A stretch of 64,000 nucleotides of DNA from Mucilaginibacter sp. dw_454 (GCF_018449775.1 NZ_JAAVVB010000005.1:62001-126000); one strand, 5' to 3'; counted from the stretch's first letter, positions 25,979-36,098 are shown. Made by a program: numbers and translations. The notes: generated from the letters alone by a model not told the origin.

Positions 25979-26812
25979 ACTGATTGTATCCTGAATTGCG
26001 AGCTCTTGTTCAAGGGGTTTAGAAAGCGATTTACGCTCAGCACGCCGGTTGGCCACCGCTTCAAAATGCTCTTTGTACTTTCTGTGCTCTGTTTTCATAA
26101 TGACATCCCAAAAGTTAAAATAATAACCATAATTGGCTTTTAAATTAGAATGATGCAGGTTATGATGAACAGAGGTATTGATCCATTTAAATACCCGATG
26201 ATGAACAAACCACTTAGGCAGAAACTCATAGCCCATATGCCCGACAATATTGACCAGGAATGAATAACCGAAGAAAATAGTAACTATAGAACTATGATGC
26301 GGGATAGTGAAAACGATGACAAACAGAATGCCCAGCTGTACCATTCCTTCAAACGGGTGAACGGCATAGGATGTAAAAGGCGTGGGGTTGGTAAACTCAT
26401 GGTGCAGCTTATGTACATGCTTAAAAATTGCTTGGTGGTGCATTAAGCGGTGTGTCCAGTAAAAGTACGCATCATGCACCAGGAGCATTAAAAAGAAGCT
26501 GGCGTAGTAATATCCCCAACCGTATTTATCTATTGGCTTGTAGGCACGCGTGTAACCGTGTTTGTTTAACCAAACAACAAGGGTTACAGAGGTGCCCAGC
26601 ATTAACAAAAAGATCATGGAATAAAAGATCTCACGTTTGATTTGTTTATTGTCGGGATATTTTTGCTGGATTCTGGCGTATTCCGCAGAGGTGCGTTTCC
26701 AGACAAAAAGAAGAAAAAACAGAAAAAAGGTAACAACGACGTATTGAATAACTAAACTGGTTGAATTATTCAGCCATTTATGAAATTGACTATTCAGTTC
26801 AGTTGCATCCAT
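25976..26812 (-). CDS. Sterol desaturase / fatty acid hydroxylase family protein
   Basis: 278 residues with four or five membrane helices. The histidine clusters that hold the di-iron centre are present: H113-x7-H121 and H125-H126 (HDAYFYWTHRLMHH), H134-K-L-H137-H138, and a later HHNLHHSN. These integral-membrane enzymes hydroxylate or desaturate lipids using O2. In Bacteroidota without sterols the substrate is probably a fatty acyl, sphingolipid or carotenoid group; this is inference. It is divergent from an acyltransferase gene, which could share the lipid context. Confidence 0.92.
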   Translation of the reverse strand: MDATELNSQFHKWLNNSTSLVIQYVVVTFFLFFLLFVWKRTSAEYARIQQKYPDNKQIKREIFYSMIFLLMLGTSVTLVVWLNKHGYTRAYKPIDKYGWGYYYASFFLMLLVHDAYFYWTHRLMHHQAIFKHVHKLHHEFTNPTPFTSYAVHPFEGMVQLGILFVIVFTIPHHSSIVTIFFGYSFLVNIVGHMGYEFLPKWFVHHRVFKWINTSVHHNLHHSNLKANYGYYFNFWDVIMKTEHRKYKEHFEAVANRRAERKSLSKPLEQELAIQDTIS

Positions 26813-26968
26813 AAGTGACAGGCGCTTTGGTAAAAGCTTGCTTTAGTTTAGTGTTAATGAGGGTGTTCGACTTATTTGTCGACATAAACATAGGAAATAT
26901 TTATTAATTTGTAGCAAAAATAGGTCGCCCTGTAAATTTATATATCTTTACCATTGCTATATTTTGTA

Positions 26969-28165
26969 ATGCAATCCAAAACCCTGACTACCAAACCAAT
27001 TCAAGACCAACCAAGCCGCAATTATGCTTTCGATCATCTAAAAACAACAATGATGATTGGGGTGGTGGTTGCACATGCCGGGCTAACTTACATGGTGCTG
27101 AAAATGGGCCAGATCTGGCCGGCTAAAGACCCGCATGTTACCTCTTTGTTTTTTGATTTGATAGTATCCTACCTGGGCTGCATTACTATGCCGGTGTTTT
27201 TTGTGATGTCCGGCTTTTTGACGGCTATGCTGGTTGAAAAGCAGGGGGTAAAAAAGATGATGAGCAATCGCTTAAACCGGATTTTCTTCCCACTATTAAT
27301 TAGTTTGGTTACGGTGGTGCCATTAACAGCCGCCGGGTTTTATTATTTTGAATTTACCCTTTCAGGTTTACATTCGCCTTATGTTTTAGCCTTAAAACGG
27401 GTTTATAGCGATGGGTTTGGATTGCAACATCTCAAGTTGATGCACCTTTGGTTTTTATATTGCCTGGTGTTGTTTTGTTTTATCGGCGGTATTATAACCG
27501 TGTTGATGAAGAGGATGCCTTTAACAGCAAGAAAAACAGTTGGCGCATTTTCTTTTATCTATAATGCGAAGGCGGCGCCGTTGCTATTTGCCATACCCAC
27601 ATTTTTATTGCTGGGCCTGCGGGGCAAAACTATTATTGAAACGCCGGTTACTTTTTTTACAGACTTTAGCGTGTTGGCCGGTCATGCCGTTTTCTTTTTT
27701 TTGGGCTGGATATTGTTTTATCAAAAAGACATTTTACGATTTAAAAAGAGCGACCTGTTTTTCTGCATAGCCGGATTTTGCTTTTTCATAGCAAAGATTG
27801 TCATCTATGGCAAGTGGGGGCAGAATGGCGTTGCCGGCTATGTTGGCGCTGCTTTAAATGCTTTTTTTGTGTGGTGCCTGGTATTTGCCCATATCGGGTT
27901 GTATTTAAGATACTTTAATAGCTACTCACGGCTTGGCCGTTATTTATCAGACGCATCTTATTGGATCTATTTGGTGCATCTGCCAATTGTATTGGTGTTG
28001 CAGACTTTGTTGATACCCTTTGCGTTAAACGCGTATTTGAAATTCTTCCTGGTTGCTGTTATAACTTTCGCTATTACCATTACAACCTACAATTTTTTGG
28101 TGCGAGATACTTTTATCGGGAGCTTTTTGAATGGCAGAAGATACAAAAGAGGCTTACCAAATTAA
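26969..28165 (+). CDS. Acyltransferase 3 family membrane protein (OpgC-like)
   Basis: About 398 residues with ten or so membrane helices. The opening RNYAFDHLKTTMMIGVVVAHAG contains the family's catalytic histidine region, and IVSYLGCITMPVFFVMSGFL follows. Members transfer acyl groups, often succinyl or acetyl, onto glucans and other extracytoplasmic sugars. The start ATG at 26969 is preferred to a TTG 15 bases earlier. It ends before a strong bidirectional terminator. Confidence 0.88.
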   Translation: MQSKTLTTKPIQDQPSRNYAFDHLKTTMMIGVVVAHAGLTYMVLKMGQIWPAKDPHVTSLFFDLIVSYLGCITMPVFFVMSGFLTAMLVEKQGVKKMMSNRLNRIFFPLLISLVTVVPLTAAGFYYFEFTLSGLHSPYVLALKRVYSDGFGLQHLKLMHLWFLYCLVLFCFIGGIITVLMKRMPLTARKTVGAFSFIYNAKAAPLLFAIPTFLLLGLRGKTIIETPVTFFTDFSVLAGHAVFFFLGWILFYQKDILRFKKSDLFFCIAGFCFFIAKIVIYGKWGQNGVAGYVGAALNAFFVWCLVFAHIGLYLRYFNSYSRLGRYLSDASYWIYLVHLPIVLVLQTLLIPFALNAYLKFFLVAVITFAITITTYNFLVRDTFIGSFLNGRRYKRGLPN

Positions 28166-28188
28166 GAACTGATAGGATTTTATATAAA

Positions 28189-28222
28189 CGAAAAAGCCCC
28201 GGGGAATACCGGGGCTTTTTCG
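28189..28222. terminator. Bidirectional terminator between convergent genes
   Basis: CGAAAAAGCCCCGG (28189-28202) and CCGGGGCTTTTTCG (28209-28222) form a 14-bp stem with a six-base loop, with U-tracts on both sides. It serves the acyltransferase gene and the convergent TPR-metallopeptidase gene. Confidence 0.92.
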
Positions 28223-28224
28223 TT

Positions 28225-31134
28225 TTACAGGATACCAATACCGGGCCCTGGTTTTATTTTGGAGGCGCTTAGCCTGGCCTTAAGCGCCTGACTTTGCGCG
28301 GCGTTACCATTCTTGTTATAGTAGCTCATTAGCCATGGATACACCGTAAATAAATAGGGGTCGTATTTTAAAGCTTCCTCATAGTCCTGTGCAGCTACCG
28401 CCTGGTTGCTTGCTTCATGCAATTTACCTTGACTGTAATTGTACTCGCTTAAGTAAGCATAATCGCCGGTTTTTGGCAGCGCTTGTAATAGCTCGTTGGC
28501 TTTAGCGGTATCGCCGGTAGCGGCTATCAGCCGAATGTTGCGCAACGCATTATCATTAGGCGCATTACGACGGCCGCCGCCACCGCCGGCTTGGGGCGAT
28601 GCCGGCAAATATTTAATTACCGAATCTTTCTTGCCCAGGTCATTATAAAACTCGGCTATTTGTAAATCAAAACTTGAGCGGCCGCTGCCGCTGGCTTTTA
28701 AAATACGTTGTGCCTCCTGCAGGGTGGCAATGGCTTTATCATATTGTTTGTTTGCAGCTAATGCATCGGCGTACATGGTGCGGTATTCAAAATTTTGTGG
28801 TTTTTGCGCTACAAGGTGCTCCAGGATTGTAGCAGGCTCGGCGTAACCCATTTCTGCGCGTAATGAGGCTATAAAAGCGTTGGCGTCATCGCGCTGATCG
28901 CGCAGGTAAGTAGATATGGTTGAGCCATGTTTAGCATAGTCGTCGGCAGCTGCAATAGCCTCAGCAATTTGTCCGTTGCGGCGATAAGTTTCGCGCAGTT
29001 GTATATTGATGGTAGCTTGTTCCTGGTAATCATCCTCCAGTTTTGAAGCTTTGATCAGGTATGCCGTGCGTTGGCTGACCAGCGTTGATTGGTCAATCAG
29101 TTTGGCATTATATTGCGCTTGTATCAGATCGGCATGAGCCACATAGATAGGCGCATATTTAGGATTGATAGCTTCGGCCTTTTTTAACCACTCTGCCGCT
29201 GCGGTAAAGTCTTTTTGGGTTGATTTTAATCTTGAATAAGCCAGATAAGTAGGCAAGTATTTTGGATAATAACTTAAAGAAGTATCCAGCAACGCGGCTG
29301 TTTTTTCTGGACTTTGCCCGCGATTATTGGCGAGGTTTAAATATACCTGCGCCCAGTTGTCGGCCATGGCGCTTTTGTCGCCGGCCAGGTAGGCGCGTTG
29401 TTTTTTAACCAGTTTATCAATAAACTCATACATGGTTGGGTCCTTGGTTTTCAAATCGCTGCTGGTGTTCATCGATTTAAAATCAAGCGGATGCACTTTC
29501 ACCGGTTCAAAATAAGCCGGATAGGTTTGCGCAAAATACTCCGATTCATTATTCTGTGAATAATAATCCAGCGTGCGATGCTCGATCATCGCTTTATAAT
29601 AATGTGCACGTACCTGCCGCGCTTCGTCATCAGTCAATACCGAGTAATGATAAAGGTGGGTATATTCATGTAAGATCACATTGCGTTCTTCGTAAGCGCC
29701 GCGCTCTACATATTCAATATCGGCACAGCCGCTGCCTACCCCGCGAATATCCATCCACTGGCGGTTATCAAAGGTGGTCATGTACCTGAAATATGGCGAG
29801 TTCATGGTAATTGCCAAATCAATATGCAATGGCGACACCCGGAAAGTTTGATGCTGTTTAGCCAAAAAAGGGAAGTAAACCGTAGCAGCGTACATTTGGT
29901 TCCAAACCATTTCTTTGGCCAGGTTACCGGGATAATAAGAAACATCCGGAAACACCGCCTCGAAATTTTTCATATCGGTGATCTTAACGTTTTTCAATAC
30001 ATTGGTTACTGAATCGTAGATCGACAAATACGGTATCCGTTTTGATTTAATAACGGCTGATAGGCCATTGTGTGCCGGCCCGTAATGCTTTTTGCGGACC
30101 AGGATCTGCCTGAAAATATTCTCTGCCGAATCTAATCTTAACTTTCGGTCCATATCAAAAGCCGAATAATAAAACGATGCGCGATACATTTGCGGCAGCA
30201 CCGAAGTCGGGTGGTTTTGCTGTACGCCACGGGTAAACTCAATAGCCTCATTAATTTTATTTTGGCTGAAAAGCTCATCGGCTTTTTTTAGCGCATCTCT
30301 TACTTCGTCGTCATCTTTTTGAGCATAGTCGGCGTAGGTTAAATTGGTATGCCCGTTGCCCCAATGCCAGTTGGTAGCAAAATGCAGCGGGTTTACCGCA
30401 AGGGCAATCTCCCATTGAGCGGCCATAGCATTTAACTGTGTAGCGTCAACGCGGCGCCAAATGGCGTAACCGTAGCTAAAACGTGCATCGGCATTAAACG
30501 GATTAAGTGTTAATGATTTTTTTAGCGGTGCTTCGGCTTTTTCGGGATGTTGGTTCCAGAAATAAACATCGGCTTCTAACCGGTATGCGCCGGGATTTTT
30601 CGGGTTTTGTTTTTCCAGTTTTTGGGCGATGATTAAAGTTTCGGGGTAGCGCTTTTGCAGTAACATAGCATGGCCCATCGTCAGTTTCGCGTCTTCAGAA
30701 TTGGGAGATCTTTTCAAGATGGCATTACAGGTTTCAATAGCTTGCGGTAACAGCCAGGCTTGTATTTGTAATTCGGCTTTTTTTTGTAGCGCGAACAGGT
30801 TGTTAGGCTCGGTTTTCAATACCTCATCAACCAAATCTTCGGCTGCAAAATAGTCGTCATGCAGAATCAGGTACTCGGCTTTTGTTATTTTATATTGCGG
30901 GGTTTGTGGTGCCGAGTTAATCAGTTCAAACGCCGTATCCCAAACGCCCAGCTTCAGCATTAAATTTACTTTTTCAAATAGCTTTGGATCGGTAAGCTGA
31001 GTTTTGGATAGGTTATTTTGTAAAATTTTTAACTGGCTCAAAGCCAGTTTTGCATTATCAGGATCAATAGTAGTTTGCGCACGGGAGATTAAGGCACAAA
31101 ATGCCAGCAGCAAAAAGGTAGCGATTTTTTTCAT
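28225..31134 (-). CDS. TPR protein with embedded gluzincin metallopeptidase
   Basis: 969 residues with a signal peptide (1-19, ending SRAQ). TPR repeats fill about 25-330 and again about 590-960. Between them is a peptidase MA-like domain with the zinc motif H489-E-x-x-H493 (ILHEYTHLYHYS) and a downstream glutamate in NNESEYFAQTYP. The Gly-rich loop near 845 (AGGGGGRRN) looks like a linker. It should be a periplasmic zinc peptidase or binding protein whose targets are chosen by the flanking TPRs. It is divergent from pdeM. Confidence 0.88.
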   Translation of the reverse strand: MKKIATFLLLAFCALISRAQTTIDPDNAKLALSQLKILQNNLSKTQLTDPKLFEKVNLMLKLGVWDTAFELINSAPQTPQYKITKAEYLILHDDYFAAEDLVDEVLKTEPNNLFALQKKAELQIQAWLLPQAIETCNAILKRSPNSEDAKLTMGHAMLLQKRYPETLIIAQKLEKQNPKNPGAYRLEADVYFWNQHPEKAEAPLKKSLTLNPFNADARFSYGYAIWRRVDATQLNAMAAQWEIALAVNPLHFATNWHWGNGHTNLTYADYAQKDDDEVRDALKKADELFSQNKINEAIEFTRGVQQNHPTSVLPQMYRASFYYSAFDMDRKLRLDSAENIFRQILVRKKHYGPAHNGLSAVIKSKRIPYLSIYDSVTNVLKNVKITDMKNFEAVFPDVSYYPGNLAKEMVWNQMYAATVYFPFLAKQHQTFRVSPLHIDLAITMNSPYFRYMTTFDNRQWMDIRGVGSGCADIEYVERGAYEERNVILHEYTHLYHYSVLTDDEARQVRAHYYKAMIEHRTLDYYSQNNESEYFAQTYPAYFEPVKVHPLDFKSMNTSSDLKTKDPTMYEFIDKLVKKQRAYLAGDKSAMADNWAQVYLNLANNRGQSPEKTAALLDTSLSYYPKYLPTYLAYSRLKSTQKDFTAAAEWLKKAEAINPKYAPIYVAHADLIQAQYNAKLIDQSTLVSQRTAYLIKASKLEDDYQEQATINIQLRETYRRNGQIAEAIAAADDYAKHGSTISTYLRDQRDDANAFIASLRAEMGYAEPATILEHLVAQKPQNFEYRTMYADALAANKQYDKAIATLQEAQRILKASGSGRSSFDLQIAEFYNDLGKKDSVIKYLPASPQAGGGGGRRNAPNDNALRNIRLIAATGDTAKANELLQALPKTGDYAYLSEYNYSQGKLHEASNQAVAAQDYEEALKYDPYLFTVYPWLMSYYNKNGNAAQSQALKARLSASKIKPGPGIGIL

Positions 31135-31214
31135 ATCAGTTAAAAAGCAGAAAGATACGAAATATTTAAGCTGCCGCGGGCCATCAACCTGGTAACAATA
31201 AAGTAACGATTTTG

Positions 31215-31222
31215 TAGTTTTG
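31215..31222 (+). promoter_or_regulatory. -7 box immediately before pdeM
   Basis: TAGTTTTG matches TAnnTTTG exactly and ends only eight bases before the first ATG (31231), which predicts a very short or no leader. A second ATG follows at 31234. Confidence 0.35.
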
Positions 31223-31230
31223 TACCCGTT

Positions 31231-31893
31231 ATGATGAGTGTGGCCACCCCTTTTACCTTATTAAATCAAAATCTGTTATTGTTACCGCAAAAGGCTATTT
31301 TCTGGAAAGAAGAGCAGGCTTTAATGGCTGCAGACGTGCACTTGGGTAAGGTGGGGCATTTCCGCAAGGCCGGTATTGCTGTCCCCCGGGATATGGAGCA
31401 GGATGACCTGGCGGTATTATCAGATCTGATCCATGAACATCGCCCCCAAAAAATAATTTTTCTGGGAGATTTGTTTCACAGTGACATGAATGCCGATTGG
31501 GATTGGTTCAAGCTTTGGCGGCAGCAGTTTCCTAAATTACAGGTGATCTTGATCCGTGGTAACCATGATATTGTGCATGACGATCATTACCTGGAGCTAA
31601 ACGTCGAGCTGCATCATGAGCTAACTGTTGGCCCGTTCTTGATGTTACATCATCCGCAAACAGAAGAAAAATTGAAGGAATTAAACGGCTATGTATTTTG
31701 CGGACATATTCACCCCGGCGTTAGTCTGCGCGGCAAAGGGCGTCAAAGCATGACACTGCCTTGTTTTGCTTTTGGTAAAGCACAGGCTATATTGCCTTCC
31801 TTCGGCAGGTTTACGGGGCGAGTAGCCATCCGCAGTTTAGAAACCGACCGGATTTTTGCTGTATTGAAAGATAAGGTGATGCCTATCGCCTAG
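31231..31893 (+). CDS. pdeM: PdeM-type metallophosphoesterase, ligase-associated DNA repair endonuclease
   Basis: 220 residues. The calcineurin-like metal motifs occur in order: ADVHLGK (D-x-H), LGDLFHSD, RGNHD, a histidine in LHHPQ, and CGHIHPG. The opening with LLLLPQKAIFW is the hallmark of the COG1407 group, which acts with a DEXH helicase, an exonuclease and an ATP-dependent ligase in DNA repair. None of those partners is adjacent here. Its stop overlaps the convergent lipoprotein's stop by four bases. Confidence 0.9.
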   Translation: MMSVATPFTLLNQNLLLLPQKAIFWKEEQALMAADVHLGKVGHFRKAGIAVPRDMEQDDLAVLSDLIHEHRPQKIIFLGDLFHSDMNADWDWFKLWRQQFPKLQVILIRGNHDIVHDDHYLELNVELHHELTVGPFLMLHHPQTEEKLKELNGYVFCGHIHPGVSLRGKGRQSMTLPCFAFGKAQAILPSFGRFTGRVAIRSLETDRIFAVLKDKVMPIA

Positions 31894-33029
31894 TGCTTTC
31901 TAAAATAATCATCAACCGCGGTAGGTACATCGGCAAACTCAGCTACGCGAGCTACAATTTTCTCTTGTCCGTCAATTAAATAATAAGCAGGGATACTTTT
32001 TATACCCCAGGTTTCTCCGTTTGGCGAGTCGTCGCCTTTTAAGTCTGACAGCTGCGGCCAGTTCATTTGATCTTTAGCTATGGCCGCTTGCCATTTGTCT
32101 TTGTCGGTATCGAAAGAAACACTCACTACACCAAAACCTTTGTCTGACAGTTGCAGTAACTGCGTAATGATCTGCTGATGATTATCGCGGCTTGAGCCGT
32201 TGCTTGATCGCCAAAAATCTAACAGGATAAGCTTTTTATTCAGGGCTTTTAAATTTACAGTTTTACCATCGGGTGTGTTGCCTGCAATTTCCGGCGCCGG
32301 GCTGCCTGGTGCAAGCTTACTTAATGCACTTAGCTTGTTTTCCAATTCTTTACCGTCGTCGCTATTTTTAGCGGCCGAACTAAACTCCTGGAAAAGGTTA
32401 TAATAAGCTACCGGATCATTCTGATAATCCAGCGATTTCATGATGTGCGCCGCCACAGCATTATCCGGGTATTTAGATTGGAATGCTTTGAATACCTCAA
32501 AACCGTCAACCTGGTTGTTTTTTAATTCTTCAGACTGCAGCTTACCCATCGTTTCCAGCTGATCGCCGGTTTTAATGTCGGTGCTGTCTATGCTTTTCAT
32601 TTGCTTGTTTAATGCCAATACCTTTTGGCGCGCCTGGTGGCGCATAGTGTCATTAATGGCATTGTATTCGGTAAGTTGGGTTTGTAATTGTGATGGCGAA
32701 GTGATATTAGGATAATCGTTAACCTTTTTTGGATCTATCGTAATATTGTAGGTGCCTTCCTCCAGATAAACCTCAACCTCGCGCGTGGTGCCCTTAGTTT
32801 CTTTAAAAGAGTATTGCATTTTATAATATCCCGGAACCTGGATATAGTCTTTAATATCAAACTTGCCGCTGGTAATGTCTGCCCTGGTCATGGTGTTACC
32901 GGCAAGGTCCTTTATCACTAAATTGCCATACAATACACCCGGGGCGGTGCCGCTAATTGTAATATCGCCCTGAGAATGTTTGCATGACGCAAAAAGCGCA
33001 ACGAGTAAGATAAAACAGATATTTTTCAT
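31890..33029 (-). CDS. TlpA-like lipoprotein with degenerate thioredoxin site
   Basis: About 379 residues: a lipobox (LFASC), an N-terminal DUF4369-type beta domain (about 20-110), a helical linker, and a C-terminal TlpA-like thioredoxin fold (about 240-379). The redox site is lost. Where family members read FWASWCGPCR, this protein reads FWRSSNGSSR, so Asn and Ser replace the two cysteines (codons at 32190-32201). The cis-proline region (IKSIPAYYLID) is kept. It cannot do thiol-disulfide exchange in the usual way and may bind peptides or act as a scaffold. The frame is intact, so this is not simple decay. Start at ATG 33029. Confidence 0.88.
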   Translation of the reverse strand: MKNICFILLVALFASCKHSQGDITISGTAPGVLYGNLVIKDLAGNTMTRADITSGKFDIKDYIQVPGYYKMQYSFKETKGTTREVEVYLEEGTYNITIDPKKVNDYPNITSPSQLQTQLTEYNAINDTMRHQARQKVLALNKQMKSIDSTDIKTGDQLETMGKLQSEELKNNQVDGFEVFKAFQSKYPDNAVAAHIMKSLDYQNDPVAYYNLFQEFSSAAKNSDDGKELENKLSALSKLAPGSPAPEIAGNTPDGKTVNLKALNKKLILLDFWRSSNGSSRDNHQQIITQLLQLSDKGFGVVSVSFDTDKDKWQAAIAKDQMNWPQLSDLKGDDSPNGETWGIKSIPAYYLIDGQEKIVARVAEFADVPTAVDDYFRKH

Positions 33030-33209
33030 AGCGGAATCGGTTTTCAATAGTCGTGGGTATTAGTTCATGCTAAATTAGCACAATTACCAATAGTAGCCAA
33101 AACTGCTTTAAATTTTACAGGAATATGGATAACGATTTTAGATTGTTTCTAAATAGCTAATTAGCCATCAATTAATAGAAAGCATTTATATCTTTTGGCT
33201 TTTAATAAA

Positions 33210-33217
33210 TACTTTTG
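33210..33217 (+). promoter_or_regulatory. -7 box of the sdh operon
   Basis: TACTTTTG is an exact TAnnTTTG match, 26 bases upstream of sdhC. No good -33 element is visible. Confidence 0.5.
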
Positions 33218-33243
33218 CCTAAAATTTCATTTACTTTAAAATA

Positions 33244-34023
33244 ATGAGCGAATTTAAACAAACCTTTAACTCATCGCTGGGCAAAAAGCTGCTTATGGCT
33301 TTAACAGGCTTGTTTTTGTGTACATTTATTATTGTACACGTAGCAGGTAACCTGTTTCTTTTTAAAGACGACCAGGGTTATGGTTTTAATGTGTACGCTA
33401 ATTTTCTTACACATTTTCCGCCAATTGAAGTGGTAGCATATCTGCTTTACTTCTGTATTTTGTTGCATGCGCTTTATGGGTTGATCTTGACGGTACAAAA
33501 CCGCAAAGCCAGGCCGGTTGCTTACGCATCGCAATCAAAATCGCCGGCTTCGTGGTCATCAAAAAATATGGGCTTGCTGGGTGCTATCCTGTTTTTCTTT
33601 ATCGTAGTGCACATGGGCGATTTTTGGTATAAATACAAGTTTACCCACAGCGTAGGTTTTAAAGAGTATAACACCAACGTTGTAACCGGCGCGCGCAGTG
33701 TTGTAGACTTTATACCGCTCGACCCAAATTTCGAGCATTCTGCTACCACAGACAGGTATACAGAAATTATTCGTGTAAAAGATTTGCACGCAGTAGTGTC
33801 AAACAGTTTCCATAATATATGGTACGTACTGTTGTACGTAGTGGCCATGTTCACGTTGTCTTTCCACTTACTGCATGGTTTTCAAAGTGCTTTCCAGACC
33901 CTGGGCTGGACGCATAGAAAATATAGCCCGGTGGTTAAGTTTATAGGTACCTGGTTCTTCGCGGTGATCATCCCCGTAGGGTTTGCCCTGATGCCGGTAG
34001 TGTATTTTTTTTGTAATAAGTAG
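33244..34023 (+). CDS. sdhC: Succinate dehydrogenase/fumarate reductase cytochrome b subunit
   Basis: 259 residues with five membrane helices, as in the diheme cytochrome b of Wolinella/Bacillus-type complexes (type B), which need no separate SdhD. Histidines placed to bind heme are seen in FIIVHVAGNL, CILLHALYGL, IVVHMGDFWY and SFHLLHGFQSAF. It anchors the complex and passes electrons to menaquinone. It heads the operon sdhC-sdhA-(diiron protein)-sdhB, separated from sdhA by a repeat-filled gap of 135 bases. Confidence 0.95.
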   Translation: MSEFKQTFNSSLGKKLLMALTGLFLCTFIIVHVAGNLFLFKDDQGYGFNVYANFLTHFPPIEVVAYLLYFCILLHALYGLILTVQNRKARPVAYASQSKSPASWSSKNMGLLGAILFFFIVVHMGDFWYKYKFTHSVGFKEYNTNVVTGARSVVDFIPLDPNFEHSATTDRYTEIIRVKDLHAVVSNSFHNIWYVLLYVVAMFTLSFHLLHGFQSAFQTLGWTHRKYSPVVKFIGTWFFAVIIPVGFALMPVVYFFCNK

Positions 34024-34027
34024 TTTA

Positions 34028-34147
34028 GATAGAATCAAGATACAAGAGCTTGTATTGCAGTTAAAAACGATTAATAGTTAATAAGCAAGTCAGAGAAAAC
34101 TAACAGAGTCAAAAATCTTGATTCTTGGTTCTTGTCTCTTGACTCTA
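34028..34147. repeat. Inverted pair of a CAAGA-rich repeat, sdhC-sdhA gap
   Basis: AGAATCAAGATACAAGAG near the left is inversely related to CTTGATTCTTGGTTCTTG (34117-34134) and CTTGACTCT on the right. The same unit occurs in both other gaps of the operon (36099-36150 and 36781-36896). Confidence 0.8.
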
Positions 34148-34158
34148 AAATAAAACAC

Positions 34159-36093
34159 ATGAGTTTAGATGCTAAAATTCCGCAGGGCCCATTAGCCGAA
34201 AAATGGAGCAAGCATAAATTTAACTTAAAGCTGGTTAACCCCGCCAACAAACGTAAGTATGACGTTATTGTGGTAGGTACCGGTTTAGCAGGAGCGTCGG
34301 CAGCGGCCTCATTGGCCGAGTTAGGTTATAATGTAAAAGCTTTCTGTTTTCAGGATAGCCCGCGTCGTGCACACTCAATTGCTGCGCAGGGTGGTATTAA
34401 CGCTGCCAAAAATTACCAGAATGATGGCGACAGCGTTTACCGCTTGTTTTACGATACCATTAAAGGCGGCGACTACCGTGCCCGCGAAGGAAACGTTTAC
34501 CGTTTGGCTGAGGTTTCTGTAAATATTATTGACCAGTGCGTGGCACAGGGTGTACCGTTTGCCCGTGAATACGGCGGCTTGCTGGACAACCGTTCATTCG
34601 GTGGTTCTCAGGTGTCGCGTACGTTTTATGCGAGGGGCCAAACGGGACAACAATTGTTATTGGGTGCATACTCTGCACTGAATCGCCAGATCCACAAAGG
34701 CAAAGTAAAAATGTACACCCGTACAGAGTTGCTGGATGTGGTAAAGGTTGATGGCCATGCAAAAGGTATTATTACCCGTAACCTGGTTAACGGCGAAATT
34801 GAAACACACAGTGGCCACGCGGTATTGTTATGTACCGGCGGTTACGGTAACGTGTTTTACCTTTCAACCAATGCCATCGGCTCGAACGTTACAGCAGCAT
34901 GGCGCGCACACAAACGCGGCGCTATGTTTGCTAACCCATGCTATACCCAAATTCACCCAACTTGTATCCCGGTAAGCGGCGATCATCAGTCTAAGCTAAC
35001 GCTGATGTCTGAGTCATTACGTAACGACGGACGTGTTTGGGCGCCAAAAACTAAAGAAACAGCAGAGAAACTGCGCACTAAACAAGTTAGTGCCGCACAA
35101 GTAGCCGAAGAAGATCGCGACTACTTCCTGGAGCGTAAATACCCATCATTCGGTAACCTGGTTCCACGCGATGTGGCTTCACGTAACGCTAAAGAAATGG
35201 TTGATGATGGTCGTGGTGTTGGCGGATCGGGCGTAGCCGTATTTCTTGATTTTGCTGATGCGATAAAACGCCTGGGCCAGGAAATGGTAGCTGCTAAATA
35301 CGGCAACCTATTTGATATGTATTACCAGATCACTAACGAGGACCCATATACCCAGCCAATGCGTATTTACCCGGCGGTACACTATACCATGGGCGGTCTT
35401 TGGGTTGATTATAACCTGAGCACCAACATCCCGGGCTTATATGCTTTAGGCGAATGTAACTTCTCTGATCACGGGGCTAACCGCTTAGGTGCATCTGCAT
35501 TGATGCAGGGTTTAGCCGATGGCTATTTTGTGATCCCGTACACTTTGGGCGATTACCTGGCTACTATTGGCCCGAAAGCGGTTGACACCAACCACCCGGC
35601 TTTCGCTCAGACTAAAAAAGATGTTACTGATAGAATTGAAAAGCTGCTGGCGCTAAAAGGCACTAAGACAGTAAACGAATATCACCGCGACCTGGGCCAC
35701 ATTATGTGGGAATACTGCGGCATGGCACGTACCGAAGAGGGCCTGACCAAAGCCAAAGGTTTGATCAGCGCTTTACGTGCCGATTTCTGGAAAAATGCTT
35801 TGGTAGTTGGCCAGAATGACGAAGTTAACAACTCGCTGGAAAGAGCCGGCCGCGTTGCCGACTTCCTGGAGCTGGGCGAACTGATGGTTGATGATGCCTT
35901 GATGCGTAAAGAATCATGCGGCGGTCACTTCCGTTTAGAATCGCAAACAGAAGAAGGTGAAGCCTTGCGTAACGATGATGTGTTCTCATTCGTTGGTGCC
36001 TGGGAATATAAAGGCGATAACCAACCCGAAGAGTTACATAAAGAAGCGCTGGACTTTGAATTTGTTCATCCATCGCAACGTAGTTATAAGTAA
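34159..36093 (+). CDS. sdhA: Succinate dehydrogenase/fumarate reductase flavoprotein subunit
   Basis: 644 residues. The FAD-binding Rossmann motif is [20 protein letters not shown]. The histidine that covalently binds FAD is in [13 protein letters not shown]. The active-site segment TQIHPTCIP and [21 protein letters not shown] follow. The length fits type B SdhA/FrdA. The ATG at 34159 (MSLDAKIPQ) is the start; a TTG 27 bases earlier belongs to the upstream repeat. It oxidises succinate, or reduces fumarate, on the cytoplasmic side. Confidence 0.97.
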   Translation: MSLDAKIPQGPLAEKWSKHKFNLKLVNPANKRKYDVIVVGTGLAGASAAASLAELGYNVKAFCFQDSPRRAHSIAAQGGINAAKNYQNDGDSVYRLFYDTIKGGDYRAREGNVYRLAEVSVNIIDQCVAQGVPFAREYGGLLDNRSFGGSQVSRTFYARGQTGQQLLLGAYSALNRQIHKGKVKMYTRTELLDVVKVDGHAKGIITRNLVNGEIETHSGHAVLLCTGGYGNVFYLSTNAIGSNVTAAWRAHKRGAMFANPCYTQIHPTCIPVSGDHQSKLTLMSESLRNDGRVWAPKTKETAEKLRTKQVSAAQVAEEDRDYFLERKYPSFGNLVPRDVASRNAKEMVDDGRGVGGSGVAVFLDFADAIKRLGQEMVAAKYGNLFDMYYQITNEDPYTQPMRIYPAVHYTMGGLWVDYNLSTNIPGLYALGECNFSDHGANRLGASALMQGLADGYFVIPYTLGDYLATIGPKAVDTNHPAFAQTKKDVTDRIEKLLALKGTKTVNEYHRDLGHIMWEYCGMARTEEGLTKAKGLISALRADFWKNALVVGQNDEVNNSLERAGRVADFLELGELMVDDALMRKESCGGHFRLESQTEEGEALRNDDVFSFVGAWEYKGDNQPEELHKEALDFEFVHPSQRSYK

Positions 36094-36098
36094 AAAGA

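Noticed and set aside
31890..33029. Pseudogene call for the thioredoxin-like lipoprotein
   Set aside because: The frame is intact, the signal and the rest of the fold are preserved, and only the redox residues differ.
34132..34158. Extended TTG start for sdhA
   Set aside because: The extra codons lie within a repeat that is also present elsewhere, and the ATG at 34159 gives the normal N-terminus; the same applies to sdhB (36881-36907).
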